A stretch of 12,121 bases of DNA from an uncultured Clostridia bacterium (GCA_947304475.1 CAMZBE010000010.1:1-12121), one strand, 5' to 3'; counted from the stretch's first letter, positions 1 through 6,153 are shown. Translations and numbers: made by a program. Notes: a model not told the origin generated them from the sequence alone.

Positions 1-13
1 GATCCATATTATG

Positions 14-51
14 AAAGCCCTTCGCTGTGGGTATGCAGCGAAGGGCTTTTT
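14..51 (+). terminator. Strong intrinsic terminator hairpin
   Basis: A perfect 14-bp stem (14-27 with 36-49) encloses an 8-base loop and runs into five T residues at 47-51, the classic Rho-independent layout for plus-strand transcription. It would end a plus-strand transcript from a gene left of the window. On the minus strand only three T residues follow the stem, so it may also act, more weakly, as the terminator of the gene at 89-805. Confidence 0.8.
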
Positions 52-88
52 GTCGCTACTGAGGGGGTGACAGATAAATCAAGATATT

Positions 89-805
89 TCAAACGGGAAG
101 AACATCTCCGCGAGATGAAACCTTTGAAATGACACCATCTTTCACCATGTACGCTTCTCCACGCAATTCTTCTTTGCCGGCATTGATAAACAAATAGCTT
201 CCGTCGGGAATGGCGTAAAAAGTTTTTCCTATGCTGTCGGAACAAGCGATATCCTCATATATCCGCAATCCATCCAAAACACTATCCTTGTTATTTTGAT
301 AATGTGGAAGCAGGTTGATCTTTGTCAGACCAAGCCCAGTAAGAAACCTTTGATACTCAGGATCAAGAGCTTCGCCCTCTTCTTCCGGTTGAGAGTAAAC
401 AATATCGGCACTGTTCATACTACCCGCGCTCATACCTATGACAATGCCATCGAAATCTTTCAGCAAACTACGAAGACCAATTTTGTTGAAGAAAAGATTC
501 TGCGTCGGCACATGTCCACCCGCAAGGATTAAAAGATTTGATTCCCACACGAGCTTTGTCGCTAGGTTCTCATTCCTGCTGTCCAAGGTAAAAAAACGTT
601 CAAATATAAAGCCGTCATCTTCAAACATCTTCTTTGTGTGGGCAGCATAGTAGTCCGTTTTGTTCCAGCCATCGGGATCAGAGCAAATGTGCAGGGCTCT
701 GCAAGGATTAGGAAAACGCAGCCGTAGTTCATCGATTAAACGATTGGCAGGATTCAGTATCCCCATGTCAGGGAGATCTACTCTGCTCGTTAAAAAGCAA
801 ATCAT
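89..805 (-). CDS. Peptidase S51-like (type 1 glutamine amidotransferase-like) protein
   Basis: This 238-residue protein resembles the peptidase S51 / dipeptidase E group, cytoplasmic serine hydrolases that act on short Asp peptides or related compounds. The nucleophile elbow G-M-S-A-G lies at residues 124-128 (Ser126), a Gly-rich strand end (AGGH, 95-98) could form the oxyanion hole, and LLPHY places a candidate catalytic His at 168. The length is close to E. coli PepE (about 230 residues). The ATG has GAGGG a few bases upstream. The gene lies 21 bases downstream of the alpha/beta hydrolase on the same strand and has no clear promoter of its own, so co-transcription is likely. Its base composition (about 45% G+C in a sampled line) is far below that of its neighbours, which suggests recent acquisition. 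The substrate cannot be told; the Ser and His assignments are by motif only. Confidence 0.8.
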   Translation of the reverse strand: MICFLTSRVDLPDMGILNPANRLIDELRLRFPNPCRALHICSDPDGWNKTDYYAAHTKKMFEDDGFIFERFFTLDSRNENLATKLVWESNLLILAGGHVPTQNLFFNKIGLRSLLKDFDGIVIGMSAGSMNSADIVYSQPEEEGEALDPEYQRFLTGLGLTKINLLPHYQNNKDSVLDGLRIYEDIACSDSIGKTFYAIPDGSYLFINAGKEELRGEAYMVKDGVISKVSSRGDVLPV

Positions 806-826
806 GAATTCCCTCGTTAATTAGTA

Positions 827-1780
827 TCACTCTTTGCATTTGCCTTGACCATATTCTTTGATGAATTGAACGATCCGATCCATCACGCGGGGATCCTGTT
901 CGGTCATTTTCGCGGCGGGTTTGTCGGCAAAGAACGCCTGCTTGTCTTCAAGGGTTTTGAGCGTGCCGTCGCCGACCTTCCGGGAGAACTCCCCGAAGGA
1001 CGCCTGCATGAACGCGAGCGCCTCTTCGGTGTAGGTCGGGTTGTGCTTCTTGTTTTCCTCGATCAGAAATTCCAGTTTGTCGTTGCCGAGCGTCTGCGCC
1101 AGTCCCGCGCCGATCGAGAAGGGGACCATCGGATCGTCCCTTGACGCGACAAAAAGCAGGCGGTCGGTCGTATTTTTCAGGTACGCGGCGTTGTCGGCGC
1201 GCGCGAATTCGGGATCGGTTTTGCGCTCGGTGCGTTCGACTAGATAGTTGATCAGCCGATTTTTGATGAAATGCCCGAGCATCTGCCTGGAGAAGAGGAA
1301 ACCCGAGATGATCACGCCGCGCTTGATCCGATCGACCGTGCGGATCACGTTCAGGGCGGTGTAGCCGCCGAGCGAGTGCCCGACGACCGAGAGTTCCCCG
1401 GTCGGTTTGACGTAGTCGAGCAGTTCGATCACGTCCCGCGACGGGCGGTTGACCGAGAGCATTCCGTCGCCCCCGGACTTATCGCAGCCGGTATAGTCGA
1501 GCGTCAGGACCTGCAGACCGTTTCGGCAGAGATATTCGATTTCGGCAAGGTACGCCGTGTGCCCCGCGCCCAGCCCGTGGCAGAACACGACCAGTTTTTC
1601 GGGATCGTAGTTTTCGTAACGGTAGCGGAAGTAAGCGACGGCGACGCCGGCGGTGTTGACGAAGGTGCCCTCGTCAACGTCAAGCCCCGGATAGTCGGAC
1701 GCCGACAGGTAGGGCGTATATCCGTCCTTGTCGTAGCGGCAGAGCAGTTGTTCGCGGTATTTCCGTGCGATCGGTCCCAT
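827..1780 (-). CDS. Alpha/beta hydrolase family protein
   Basis: This 317-residue protein has the alpha/beta-hydrolase fold pattern, probably acting in the cytoplasm as there is no signal peptide. The oxyanion strand HGLGAGH is at 68-74, the nucleophile elbow G-H-S-L-G-G at 134-139 (Ser136), the acid in SRDDP at 213-217 (Asp215 or Asp216) and a candidate His at 247. A lid-like insertion rich in Arg and Phe lies between about 160 and 205. The ATG at 1780 was chosen over an upstream in-frame ATG at 1903 because GGGGGG sits seven bases before it and a strong promoter falls inside the longer version. The gene is divergent from the PadR operon. The reaction (esterase, lipase or acyl hydrolase) cannot be settled from sequence. 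Confidence 0.85.
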   Translation of the reverse strand: MGPIARKYREQLLCRYDKDGYTPYLSASDYPGLDVDEGTFVNTAGVAVAYFRYRYENYDPEKLVVFCHGLGAGHTAYLAEIEYLCRNGLQVLTLDYTGCDKSGGDGMLSVNRPSRDVIELLDYVKPTGELSVVGHSLGGYTALNVIRTVDRIKRGVIISGFLFSRQMLGHFIKNRLINYLVERTERKTDPEFARADNAAYLKNTTDRLLFVASRDDPMVPFSIGAGLAQTLGNDKLEFLIEENKKHNPTYTEEALAFMQASFGEFSRKVGDGTLKTLEDKQAFFADKPAAKMTEQDPRVMDRIVQFIKEYGQGKCKE

Positions 1781-1810
1781 AGTTTTATCCCCCCGGTTCG
1801 TTGTGTTTTC

Positions 1811-1839
1811 AGTATACCATAAAAAAGGAAAGAAAGCAA
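1811..1839 (-). promoter_or_regulatory. Promoter of the hydrolase/S51 operon
   Basis: Read on the minus strand, TTGCTT (1839-1834) and TATACT (1816-1811) are separated by exactly 17 bases, a good vegetative sigma-factor promoter. It lies about 30 bases upstream of the hydrolase ATG at 1780, leaving a short leader that carries the GGGGGG ribosome binding site. Confidence 0.75.
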
Positions 1840-1890
1840 GAACGGGGGCGGTCCGCGCCGATCTTTTTTGAAATTTTTTCATTATTCCAC

Positions 1891-1919
1891 TTGACAAACG
1901 CAATACTTCGTGTTATGAT
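1891..1919 (+). promoter_or_regulatory. Promoter of the PadR operon, with possible operator dyad
   Basis: TTGACA (1891-1896) and TATGAT (1914-1919) are 17 bases apart, and a TGT directly before the -10 box makes it an extended -10 promoter. Transcription should start about 17-20 bases before the ATG. A short inverted repeat, AATAC at 1902-1906 and GTATT at 1920-1924, brackets the -10 box. PadR proteins commonly repress their own operons at such dyads, but the arms are only five bases, so the operator is a guess. Confidence 0.8.
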
Positions 1920-1943
1920 GTATTCCGCGAGGGGAGGTATGGC

Positions 1944-2261
1944 ATGGATATTCAACTGAAACGCGGATTGCTCGACGTGTGCGTGCTTGCCGCGATCAAG
2001 GACGGGGAGTCCTACGGATACCGGATCATCAAGGAGATGAAACCCTATCTCGAAATGTCGGAGTCCACCCTCTATACCATTCTGAAACGCCTGGAAGGGG
2101 CGGGGATGCTGACTGTGCGGACGGCGGAACACGACGGACGGCTCCGGAAATATTACAACATCACCAACCGGGGGCGGGCGCGGCTCGCCGAGTTCCAGGA
2201 AGACTGGAAAGAAATGATGACGGTTTACCGTTTCGTTATCAGAGAGGGGAATAAACAATGA
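1944..2261 (+). CDS. PadR-family transcriptional regulator
   Basis: At 105 residues this is a minimal PadR-type winged-helix repressor, a homodimeric DNA-binding protein. The family's features are all present: an N-terminal LKRGLLDVCVLAAI helix, the SYGYRIIKEM segment (23-32), the recognition-helix region SESTLYTILKRLEGAGML (39-56) and the beta-wing with GRLRKYYNITNRG (65-77). A strong GGGGAGG precedes the ATG. It is the first gene of a three-gene operon and overlaps the next start codon by four bases (ATGA), so translation is probably coupled. In many Bacillota such a PadR gene precedes DUF1700 and DUF4097 genes and is thought to control them; the inducing signal is unknown, though cell-envelope stress is often suggested. 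The family assignment is firm, the regulatory target is inferred from position. Confidence 0.95.
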   Translation: MDIQLKRGLLDVCVLAAIKDGESYGYRIIKEMKPYLEMSESTLYTILKRLEGAGMLTVRTAEHDGRLRKYYNITNRGRARLAEFQEDWKEMMTVYRFVIREGNKQ

Positions 2262-2869
2262 CGAAAAAAGAGTTTCTTAGCGCGCTCTCGCGGGGGCTTT
2301 CGGGGCTGCCGCGGCGCGAACGGGAAGAGCGCGTAAGTTTTTACCGCGAGATGATCGACGACCGGATCGAAGAAGGGATGCCCGAGCCCGACGCGGTCGC
2401 GAGCGTCGGAACGGTCGAGGGGACGGTCGCGCAGATCCTTGCCGAGCGGCCCGCCGTCGTCTCGGACGCCCCGAAAAAGGGCGGCGGGGGACGCGTCTGG
2501 GTGATCGTTTTGCTGGTGCTCGGGTTCCCGGTGTGGTTCCCGCTCCTGCTCTCGGGGTTCGCGATCCTGTTTTCGGTCTTCGTTACCGCCGCGTCGGTGA
2601 TCTTCTCGCTCTTCGTCGCGCTCTGGGCGGCGGACGCCTCGTTTGCGGCGGGGGCGGTCGGCGGCGTCGGCTCGTTCTTCGTTTTGCTCTTCACGGGGCA
2701 GTTCGCGTCGGCGTTCTTCACCCTGGGCGCGGGGTTGATATCGGGCGGACTTGCGATCCTGCTGTTCTTCGGAGCGCTTGCGGCGACGAAGGGGCTCTGG
2801 CGCGGGATCGTCGGTATCTGCCGGTGGATTGTCGGTTTGTTCAAACGGAAGGAGAAATATCATGACTAA
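2258..2869 (+). CDS. DUF1700 family membrane protein with HAAS domain
   Basis: This 203-residue protein has a charged alpha-helical N-terminal domain (1-65), with EFLSALSRGLSGLPRRERE, a following YREMIDDRIEEG helix and DAVASVGTVEGTVAQIL, which fits the DUF1700/HAAS signalling domain. Residues 80-175 are very hydrophobic and hold about four membrane spans, followed by a positively charged tail (GLFKRKEK), so the N-terminal domain should be cytoplasmic. The start overlaps the PadR stop (ATGA) and the end overlaps the next gene by eight bases. Proteins of this kind sit between a PadR regulator and a DUF4097 protein in many Bacillota and are presumed to relay a signal at the membrane. The exact role is unknown. 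Confidence 0.9.
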   Translation: MTKKEFLSALSRGLSGLPRREREERVSFYREMIDDRIEEGMPEPDAVASVGTVEGTVAQILAERPAVVSDAPKKGGGGRVWVIVLLVLGFPVWFPLLLSGFAILFSVFVTAASVIFSLFVALWAADASFAAGAVGGVGSFFVLLFTGQFASAFFTLGAGLISGGLAILLFFGALAATKGLWRGIVGICRWIVGLFKRKEKYHD

Positions 2870-3866
2870 AACTTTGAAGATCCTGATCGGGATCGCCGTG
2901 GCGCTGATTCTGGCGGGGGCGGTGCTGGCGCTGGTTACGCTTGCCTCCGTCGGATTCGATACGGGGAAACTCGGGGCGGGGAAGTTCGAGACGAAAACCT
3001 ATACGCCCGAGGGAGATCTTTCGTCGCTTGAAATCTCGCTGCGCATCTCCGACGTCACCGTTCGGGTTACAACCGACGGCGTTCTGCGCGTCGAGTGTTA
3101 CGAGACCGAGAAACAGCCGCACACCGTCACCCTTGCGGACGGGAAACTGACCGTCACCGCGACCGATCAGCGGAAATGGTACGAGAAGATCACGATCTTC
3201 TCGAAGAGCCCGAAGGTGACGGTCTACGTGCCCGCGGGCGAATACGAGTCGCTGACGCTTGAAACCGACACCGGGGACGTGTGCTTTCTCGGGGAACTGT
3301 TCGGCGACGCTTTAGAGGAACCGCCGATCAGACTTTTGTTCGGGAAGTTCGGCATCAAGACCGACACGGGCGACGTGGAGATGACAGGCGGGACCTATCG
3401 GGCCTTGGTCAAAATCAAGACCGGTACCGGGGACGTTTCCGCCTCCGCGTTCAAAGCCGCCGGCGACGTCGGAATCAGGACCAATACCGGCAAGGTGACC
3501 GTCAGTGACGCGACCTGCGCCGACCTTTCGGCCGAGACCGATACGGGAAAGGTGAAACTGACGAACGTGAACTGCGCCGCGCTCACCGTTGAGACCGACA
3601 CGGGCTCCGTGACGCTGACCAACGTCGTCGGGACCGGCGACGCGAAGATCGAGACCGACACCGGGGACGTCAGGTTCGATCGGTGCGACGCCGCGAACTA
3701 CCGCGTGCGCACCTCGACCGGCGACGTCGAAGGGACGATCCGCACGGAAAAGGTCTTCTTCGCCTCGTCCCGTACCGGAAAGACCGACGTGCCGCACACG
3801 CGGTCGGGCGGCGATTTCGACGCTTCGTCGAGCACCGGGGATATCGAGATCACCATCGCGGAATAA
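2862..3866 (+). CDS. DUF4097 family beta-strand repeat protein, membrane-anchored
   Basis: This 334-residue protein begins with a hydrophobic signal-anchor (about 5-30) followed by an extracytoplasmic domain. That domain contains a regular ladder of T-x-T-G-[DKS]-V turns at about residues 135, 167, 187, 207, 226, 245, 265, 284 and 323, spaced 19-20 residues apart after the first, as expected for one coil of a right-handed beta-helix per repeat. This is the signature of DUF4097 (putative adhesin-like) proteins. The 32-residue first step holds an insertion (LFGDALEEPPIRLLFG). The ATG at 2862 has AAGGAG upstream and overlaps the DUF1700 gene by eight bases; a longer in-frame version from 2751 would lie almost wholly inside DUF1700 and is unlikely. 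It is the last gene of the PadR operon and probably acts at the cell surface. The function is not established. Confidence 0.9.
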   Translation: MTKTLKILIGIAVALILAGAVLALVTLASVGFDTGKLGAGKFETKTYTPEGDLSSLEISLRISDVTVRVTTDGVLRVECYETEKQPHTVTLADGKLTVTATDQRKWYEKITIFSKSPKVTVYVPAGEYESLTLETDTGDVCFLGELFGDALEEPPIRLLFGKFGIKTDTGDVEMTGGTYRALVKIKTGTGDVSASAFKAAGDVGIRTNTGKVTVSDATCADLSAETDTGKVKLTNVNCAALTVETDTGSVTLTNVVGTGDAKIETDTGDVRFDRCDAANYRVRTSTGDVEGTIRTEKVFFASSRTGKTDVPHTRSGGDFDASSSTGDIEITIAE

Positions 3867-3870
3867 AAAC

Positions 3871-3897
3871 GAGGGCGGGGAACGTTCCCCGCCCCTC
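3871..3897. terminator. GC-rich hairpin after the PadR operon
   Basis: A near-perfect palindrome of about 12 bp with one bulged G lies five bases after the DUF4097 stop codon. The downstream plus-strand tail (CTTGCATTCTCTTT) is only moderately T-rich, while on the minus strand five T residues follow. It is the likely end of the PadR operon transcript, and its right edge abuts the -35 box of the hprK promoter. Confidence 0.6.
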
Positions 3898-3926
3898 TTG
3901 CATTCTCTTTCGGTCTGTGCTACAAT
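3898..3926 (+). promoter_or_regulatory. hprK promoter
   Basis: TTGCAT (3898-3903) and TACAAT (3921-3926) are separated by 17 bases, with TGC directly before the -10 box (extended -10). The -35 box begins right at the end of the preceding hairpin. Predicted leader of about 30 bases to the hprK ATG. Confidence 0.8.
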
Positions 3927-3964
3927 AGAGAAAGAAACAAATCCCATTTAGAAAGGGAAACGCT

Positions 3965-4912
3965 ATGGCAAAGAAGGAAGAAGCGGTCTATTCGGTCCCG
4001 CTCTCGAAGATCATCAACGACCGCGCGTTCGAGACGGTCTATCTGCCCGACCTGCCGGAGAACATCATGATCTCCAACGCGGGCATCAACCGCCCGGGAC
4101 TTCAGTTCGCCGGGTTCTACGATCACTACGAGGCGTCGCGGCTCCAGATCATCGGGAAGGTGGAGCACCTGTATCTCGCGACGCTCTCAAGCGAGGAGCG
4201 CGCCAAACGGCTCGAGGCGTTCTACGCGTCGCGCCCCGTCGGCGTCATCTACACTTCGTCGCTCTCGATCGGCGAGGACGCGCGTAAGTTCGCAGAAAAG
4301 TACCGCGTGCCGATCCTTCGGAGCACCGATCTGACCTCTCCCCTGATGGCGGCTCTGATCGCGCTGCTCTCGACCGAACTCGCCCCGCGCCTGACGCGGC
4401 ATGGCGTGCTGGTCGAGGTCTACGGCGAAGGTATCCTGCTGCTCGGGGACAGCGGCATCGGGAAGAGCGAGACCGCGATTGAACTGGTCAAGCGTGGACA
4501 CCGGCTGATCGCCGACGACGCGGTCGATATCCGCCGCGTTTCCGCCAAAACCCTGGTCGGCAGTTCGCCCGAGATCATCCGCCACTACATCGAATTGCGC
4601 GGCATCGGGATCGTCGACGTCTGCCGTCTCTTCGGTATGGGCGCGGTCAAGGAGACCGAGAAGATCGACCTCATCATCAACCTCGAACCGTGGGAGCAGG
4701 GGAAGATGTACGACCGGCTCGGGCTCGAGGATCAGTTCACCGATATCCTCGGCATCAGCGTCCCGTCCATCGTGATCCCGGTGCACCCCGGGCGTAACCT
4801 TGCCATCATCATCGAGATTGCCGCCATGAACACCCGTCAGAAGAAACTCGGCTACAATACCGCCGAGGAGTTCAACAAGCGGCTGATGGAGTCGATGGGC
4901 ATCGGTCCGTAA
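3965..4912 (+). CDS. hprK: HPr kinase/phosphorylase
   Basis: This 315-residue protein matches HPr kinase/phosphorylase, the bifunctional cytoplasmic enzyme that phosphorylates Ser46 of HPr (and Crh) with ATP or pyrophosphate and reverses the reaction, setting carbon catabolite repression in Bacillota. The N-terminal domain spans about 1-135. The catalytic domain shows RHGVLVEVYG (145-154, with the conserved His146), the P-loop GDSGIGKS (161-168), the acidic LIADDAVDI (181-189), the family signature LRGIGIVDVCRLFGMGAV (211-228) and IPVHPGRN (271-278). The last motif has His274 where Arg or Lys is more usual as I remember the family. The length is typical (about 310). It has its own promoter, and AAAGGG lies before the ATG. 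No ptsH, crh, rapZ or uvrC gene is nearby in this window, so it appears to be a stand-alone unit. Confidence 0.97.
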   Translation: MAKKEEAVYSVPLSKIINDRAFETVYLPDLPENIMISNAGINRPGLQFAGFYDHYEASRLQIIGKVEHLYLATLSSEERAKRLEAFYASRPVGVIYTSSLSIGEDARKFAEKYRVPILRSTDLTSPLMAALIALLSTELAPRLTRHGVLVEVYGEGILLLGDSGIGKSETAIELVKRGHRLIADDAVDIRRVSAKTLVGSSPEIIRHYIELRGIGIVDVCRLFGMGAVKETEKIDLIINLEPWEQGKMYDRLGLEDQFTDILGISVPSIVIPVHPGRNLAIIIEIAAMNTRQKKLGYNTAEEFNKRLMESMGIGP

Positions 4913-4951
4913 GTCACCCGTCTCCGTCCCTTCGCATATTCTGTTAGTGCA

Positions 4952-4979
4952 GGGAAGCCCCCGCGAAACGGGGGATCCC
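4952..4979. other. Hairpin in the hprK to small-gene spacer
   Basis: A 6-bp GC stem (CCCCCG 4958-4963 with CGGGGG 4969-4974) over a 5-base loop is extended by GGGA/TCCC arms at 4952-4955 and 4976-4979. No T-run follows, so it is not a standard terminator. It lies 28 bases upstream of the small gene's start and could protect the hprK 3' end or be a processing site; this is inference. Confidence 0.4.
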
Positions 4980-5007
4980 GCAAAAAGAAAAGGAAGGGAC
5001 GCACACA

Positions 5008-5103
5008 ATGGCCAACTGTCTTTGCCGAATCTTCGACGACGATAACGCCTGGCTCTGGATCCTCGCCGCCGTCGTCATCTGCTGCTGCTGCAACAACCGC
5101 TGA
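5008..5103 (+). CDS. 31-residue Cys-rich small membrane protein
   Basis: This short reading frame encodes 31 residues: a Cys-containing head (MANCLCRIF, Cys4 and Cys6), an acidic patch (DDDN, 10-13), a Trp-rich hydrophobic segment (AWLWILAAVVI, 14-24), then four consecutive Cys (25-28) and an NNR tail. AGGAAGGGA lies about eight bases before the ATG, an excellent ribosome binding site, and a hairpin follows the stop. Tiny proteins with a similar order (N-terminal CxC, acidic/Asn stretch, Trp/Ile/Leu helix, Cys-rich end) occur in Clostridia and are usually left unannotated; this is from memory. The hydrophobic segment is about 15 residues if the Cys run is included, so it could be a short membrane helix or a metal- or disulfide-bearing peptide. 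The function is unknown. The start signal and sensible composition argue against chance. Confidence 0.7.
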   Translation: MANCLCRIFDDDNAWLWILAAVVICCCCNNR

Positions 5104-5153
5104 ACATACCCGCCGCCTGACGGCTCAACGTCCGGTGCGGGCATAATCCGGCG

Positions 5154-5194
5154 CCCCCTGTCATAGATTGTACCATCTTGACAGGGGGTGTTTT
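5154..5194 (+). promoter_or_regulatory. Hairpin masking the next ribosome binding site (or terminator)
   Basis: A perfect 10-bp stem (5154-5163 with 5179-5188), extendable by two pairs including one wobble, has a 15-base loop and is followed by four T residues (5191-5194). The right arm contains AGGGGG (5183-5188), the only good Shine-Dalgarno sequence for the ATG at 5197. It can therefore act as a terminator for the 31-residue gene, as a lid on translation of the DUF4830 gene, or both. Confidence 0.6.
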
Positions 5195-5196
5195 CC

Positions 5197-5670
5197 ATGT
5201 TCATCTGTTCGGTTCGCGCGTCCACCCTTCGCTTCGTCGGGGTGGCGGTGCTCTGCGCCGTTCTCCTTTTCGGCACGCTGATCCTCTCGGACGGGCGCCT
5301 CGTCGCCGCCGCGTCGGGAACCTCGGTCTCCTATACCGGGGCGGACACCGACGCGGGACGCATCGACTTTCTTGAAAAGCAGGGGTGGAGCGTCAAGCGG
5401 GAAGTGGTCGAAGAGGCGACCTTCACCCTGCCCGAAAACTTTGACCGGGTGATGCAGGGCTATAACGAGATCCAGAAAAGCCAGGGGCTCGACCTCTCGC
5501 GCTACCGGAAAAAGAAGGTGACGCGCTATACTTACGAGGTCACCAACTATCCCGAAGACGTCGGGACGGTCTACGCCAATCTGATCGTCTACCGCGGGCG
5601 GATCATCGCCGCCGATCTCTCGTCCGCCGATCCGCTCGGGTTCGTGCGCGGCGTGATCCCCTCGACCTGA
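5197..5670 (+). CDS. DUF4830 family membrane-anchored protein
   Basis: This 157-residue protein has an N-terminal hydrophobic segment (about 12-31) ending in a signal-peptide-like LVAAASG, so it is probably exported or anchored with the rest outside. The C-terminal half fits DUF4830: FLEKQGWSVK (58-67), a PENFDRVMQGYNEIQKSQGLDLSRYRKKKV region (79-108), TRYTYEVTNYP (109-119) and VYANLIVYRGRIIAADL (125-141). The ATG at 5197 is preferred because AGGGGG lies nine bases upstream; a GTG at 5188 in the same frame sits inside the hairpin and lacks a properly placed binding site. The gene follows the 31-residue gene by 93 bases and converges on the 107-residue gene with no gap (TGATCA across both stops). 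The family's function is unknown to me. Confidence 0.8.
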   Translation: MFICSVRASTLRFVGVAVLCAVLLFGTLILSDGRLVAAASGTSVSYTGADTDAGRIDFLEKQGWSVKREVVEEATFTLPENFDRVMQGYNEIQKSQGLDLSRYRKKKVTRYTYEVTNYPEDVGTVYANLIVYRGRIIAADLSSADPLGFVRGVIPST

Positions 5671-5994
5671 TCAGAGGAGCCGGAGACGCCTTGCGATCGC
5701 GAGTTTGCAGGTCCGTTTCCGGTTTTTGTACGTTCCTTCGCCGAACTGCCAGATCTGGGTGTAGTGCGCCCCGCGCCGCAGCGCCAGGTCGCGCCGCATC
5801 TCTTCCCGGATCTCGGGCTCGCAACTCTCCTCGAGCGCGTCGTCGACGAGTTCGTTCAGCCGCCGGTATTCGGCAAGAGTCACGGGATCGCCCTCGCCGG
5901 TTTCGATCTGGTGCTTCCGTCTCGGGTAATCCTCGCAGATCGCCGCGATCAGATGTTCGATCCCCGAAGGGATCCTCCTTTGCGTGTCGTTCAT
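5671..5994 (-). CDS. Uncharacterised 107-residue basic protein, possible DNA-binding
   Basis: I do not recognise a named family. The protein is 107 residues, strongly charged and mostly helical. The middle (40-75) reads LAEYRRLNELVDDALEESCEPEIREEMRRDLALRRG. The C-terminal part (77-107), HYTQIWQFGEGTYKNRKRTCKLAIARRL, has the look of a helix-turn-helix or sigma region 4-like segment with a very basic last helix, reminiscent of small phage-type transcription regulators. AGGAGG lies 12 bases before the ATG, slightly far but unmistakable. The gene has its own strong promoter with an inverted repeat over it, which fits a self-regulating DNA-binding protein; that link is inference. It is convergent with the DUF4830 gene and divergent from asnS. 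There is no signal peptide or membrane segment, so it is cytoplasmic. Confidence 0.75.
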   Translation of the reverse strand: MNDTQRRIPSGIEHLIAAICEDYPRRKHQIETGEGDPVTLAEYRRLNELVDDALEESCEPEIREEMRRDLALRRGAHYTQIWQFGEGTYKNRKRTCKLAIARRLRLL

Positions 5995-6026
5995 TTTGCG
6001 GTTTTTCCTCCTGAAAGTAACTTATT

Positions 6027-6058
6027 GCGTGACTATTATAGCACAATAAAAGTCACGC
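6027..6058. promoter_or_regulatory. Perfect inverted repeat (candidate operator) over the promoter
   Basis: GCGTGACT (6027-6034) and AGTCACGC (6051-6058) form a perfect 8-bp inverted repeat with a 16-base gap, so half-site centres are 24 bases apart. One half lies just downstream of the -10 box at the expected transcription start and the other abuts the -35 box of the minus-strand promoter for the 107-residue gene. This is the position of a repressor site. Confidence 0.65.
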
Positions 6059-6063
6059 GTCAA
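6035..6063 (-). promoter_or_regulatory. Promoter of the 107-residue gene
   Basis: On the minus strand TTGACG (6063-6058) and TATAAT (6040-6035) are 17 bases apart with TGC directly before the -10 box. This is near consensus. Transcription should start near 6028, giving a leader of about 34 bases containing AGGAGG. Confidence 0.85.
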
Positions 6064-6124
6064 GTGATTTTTGGAAAAAAGATGAAAAACGGAAAGAAAA
6101 ATAGAAAAAAAGGGAGCGAAGGGG

Positions 6125-6153
6125 TGGAAATCGCGGCGCGGGTATGCTATAAT
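6125..6153 (+). promoter_or_regulatory. asnS promoter
   Basis: TATAAT (6148-6153) is preceded by an extended -10 TGC and, 17 bases upstream, by TGGAAA as a -35 box with four of six consensus bases. An A-rich tract (about 6070-6112) upstream could act as an UP element. The leader to the asnS ATG is only about 34 bases, too short for a T-box riboswitch. Confidence 0.75.

Noticed and set aside
1781..1903. N-terminal extension of the alpha/beta hydrolase from an upstream ATG at 1903
   Set aside because: The extension would cover the promoter, contains no conserved sequence, and the ATG at 1780 has a strong ribosome binding site.
5178..5206. TTGACA at 5178-5183 as a -35 box for the DUF4830 gene
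   Set aside because: The base at 17 spacing reads TCATCT, a poor -10 box that lies inside the coding region. TTGACA is explained as part of the hairpin arm.
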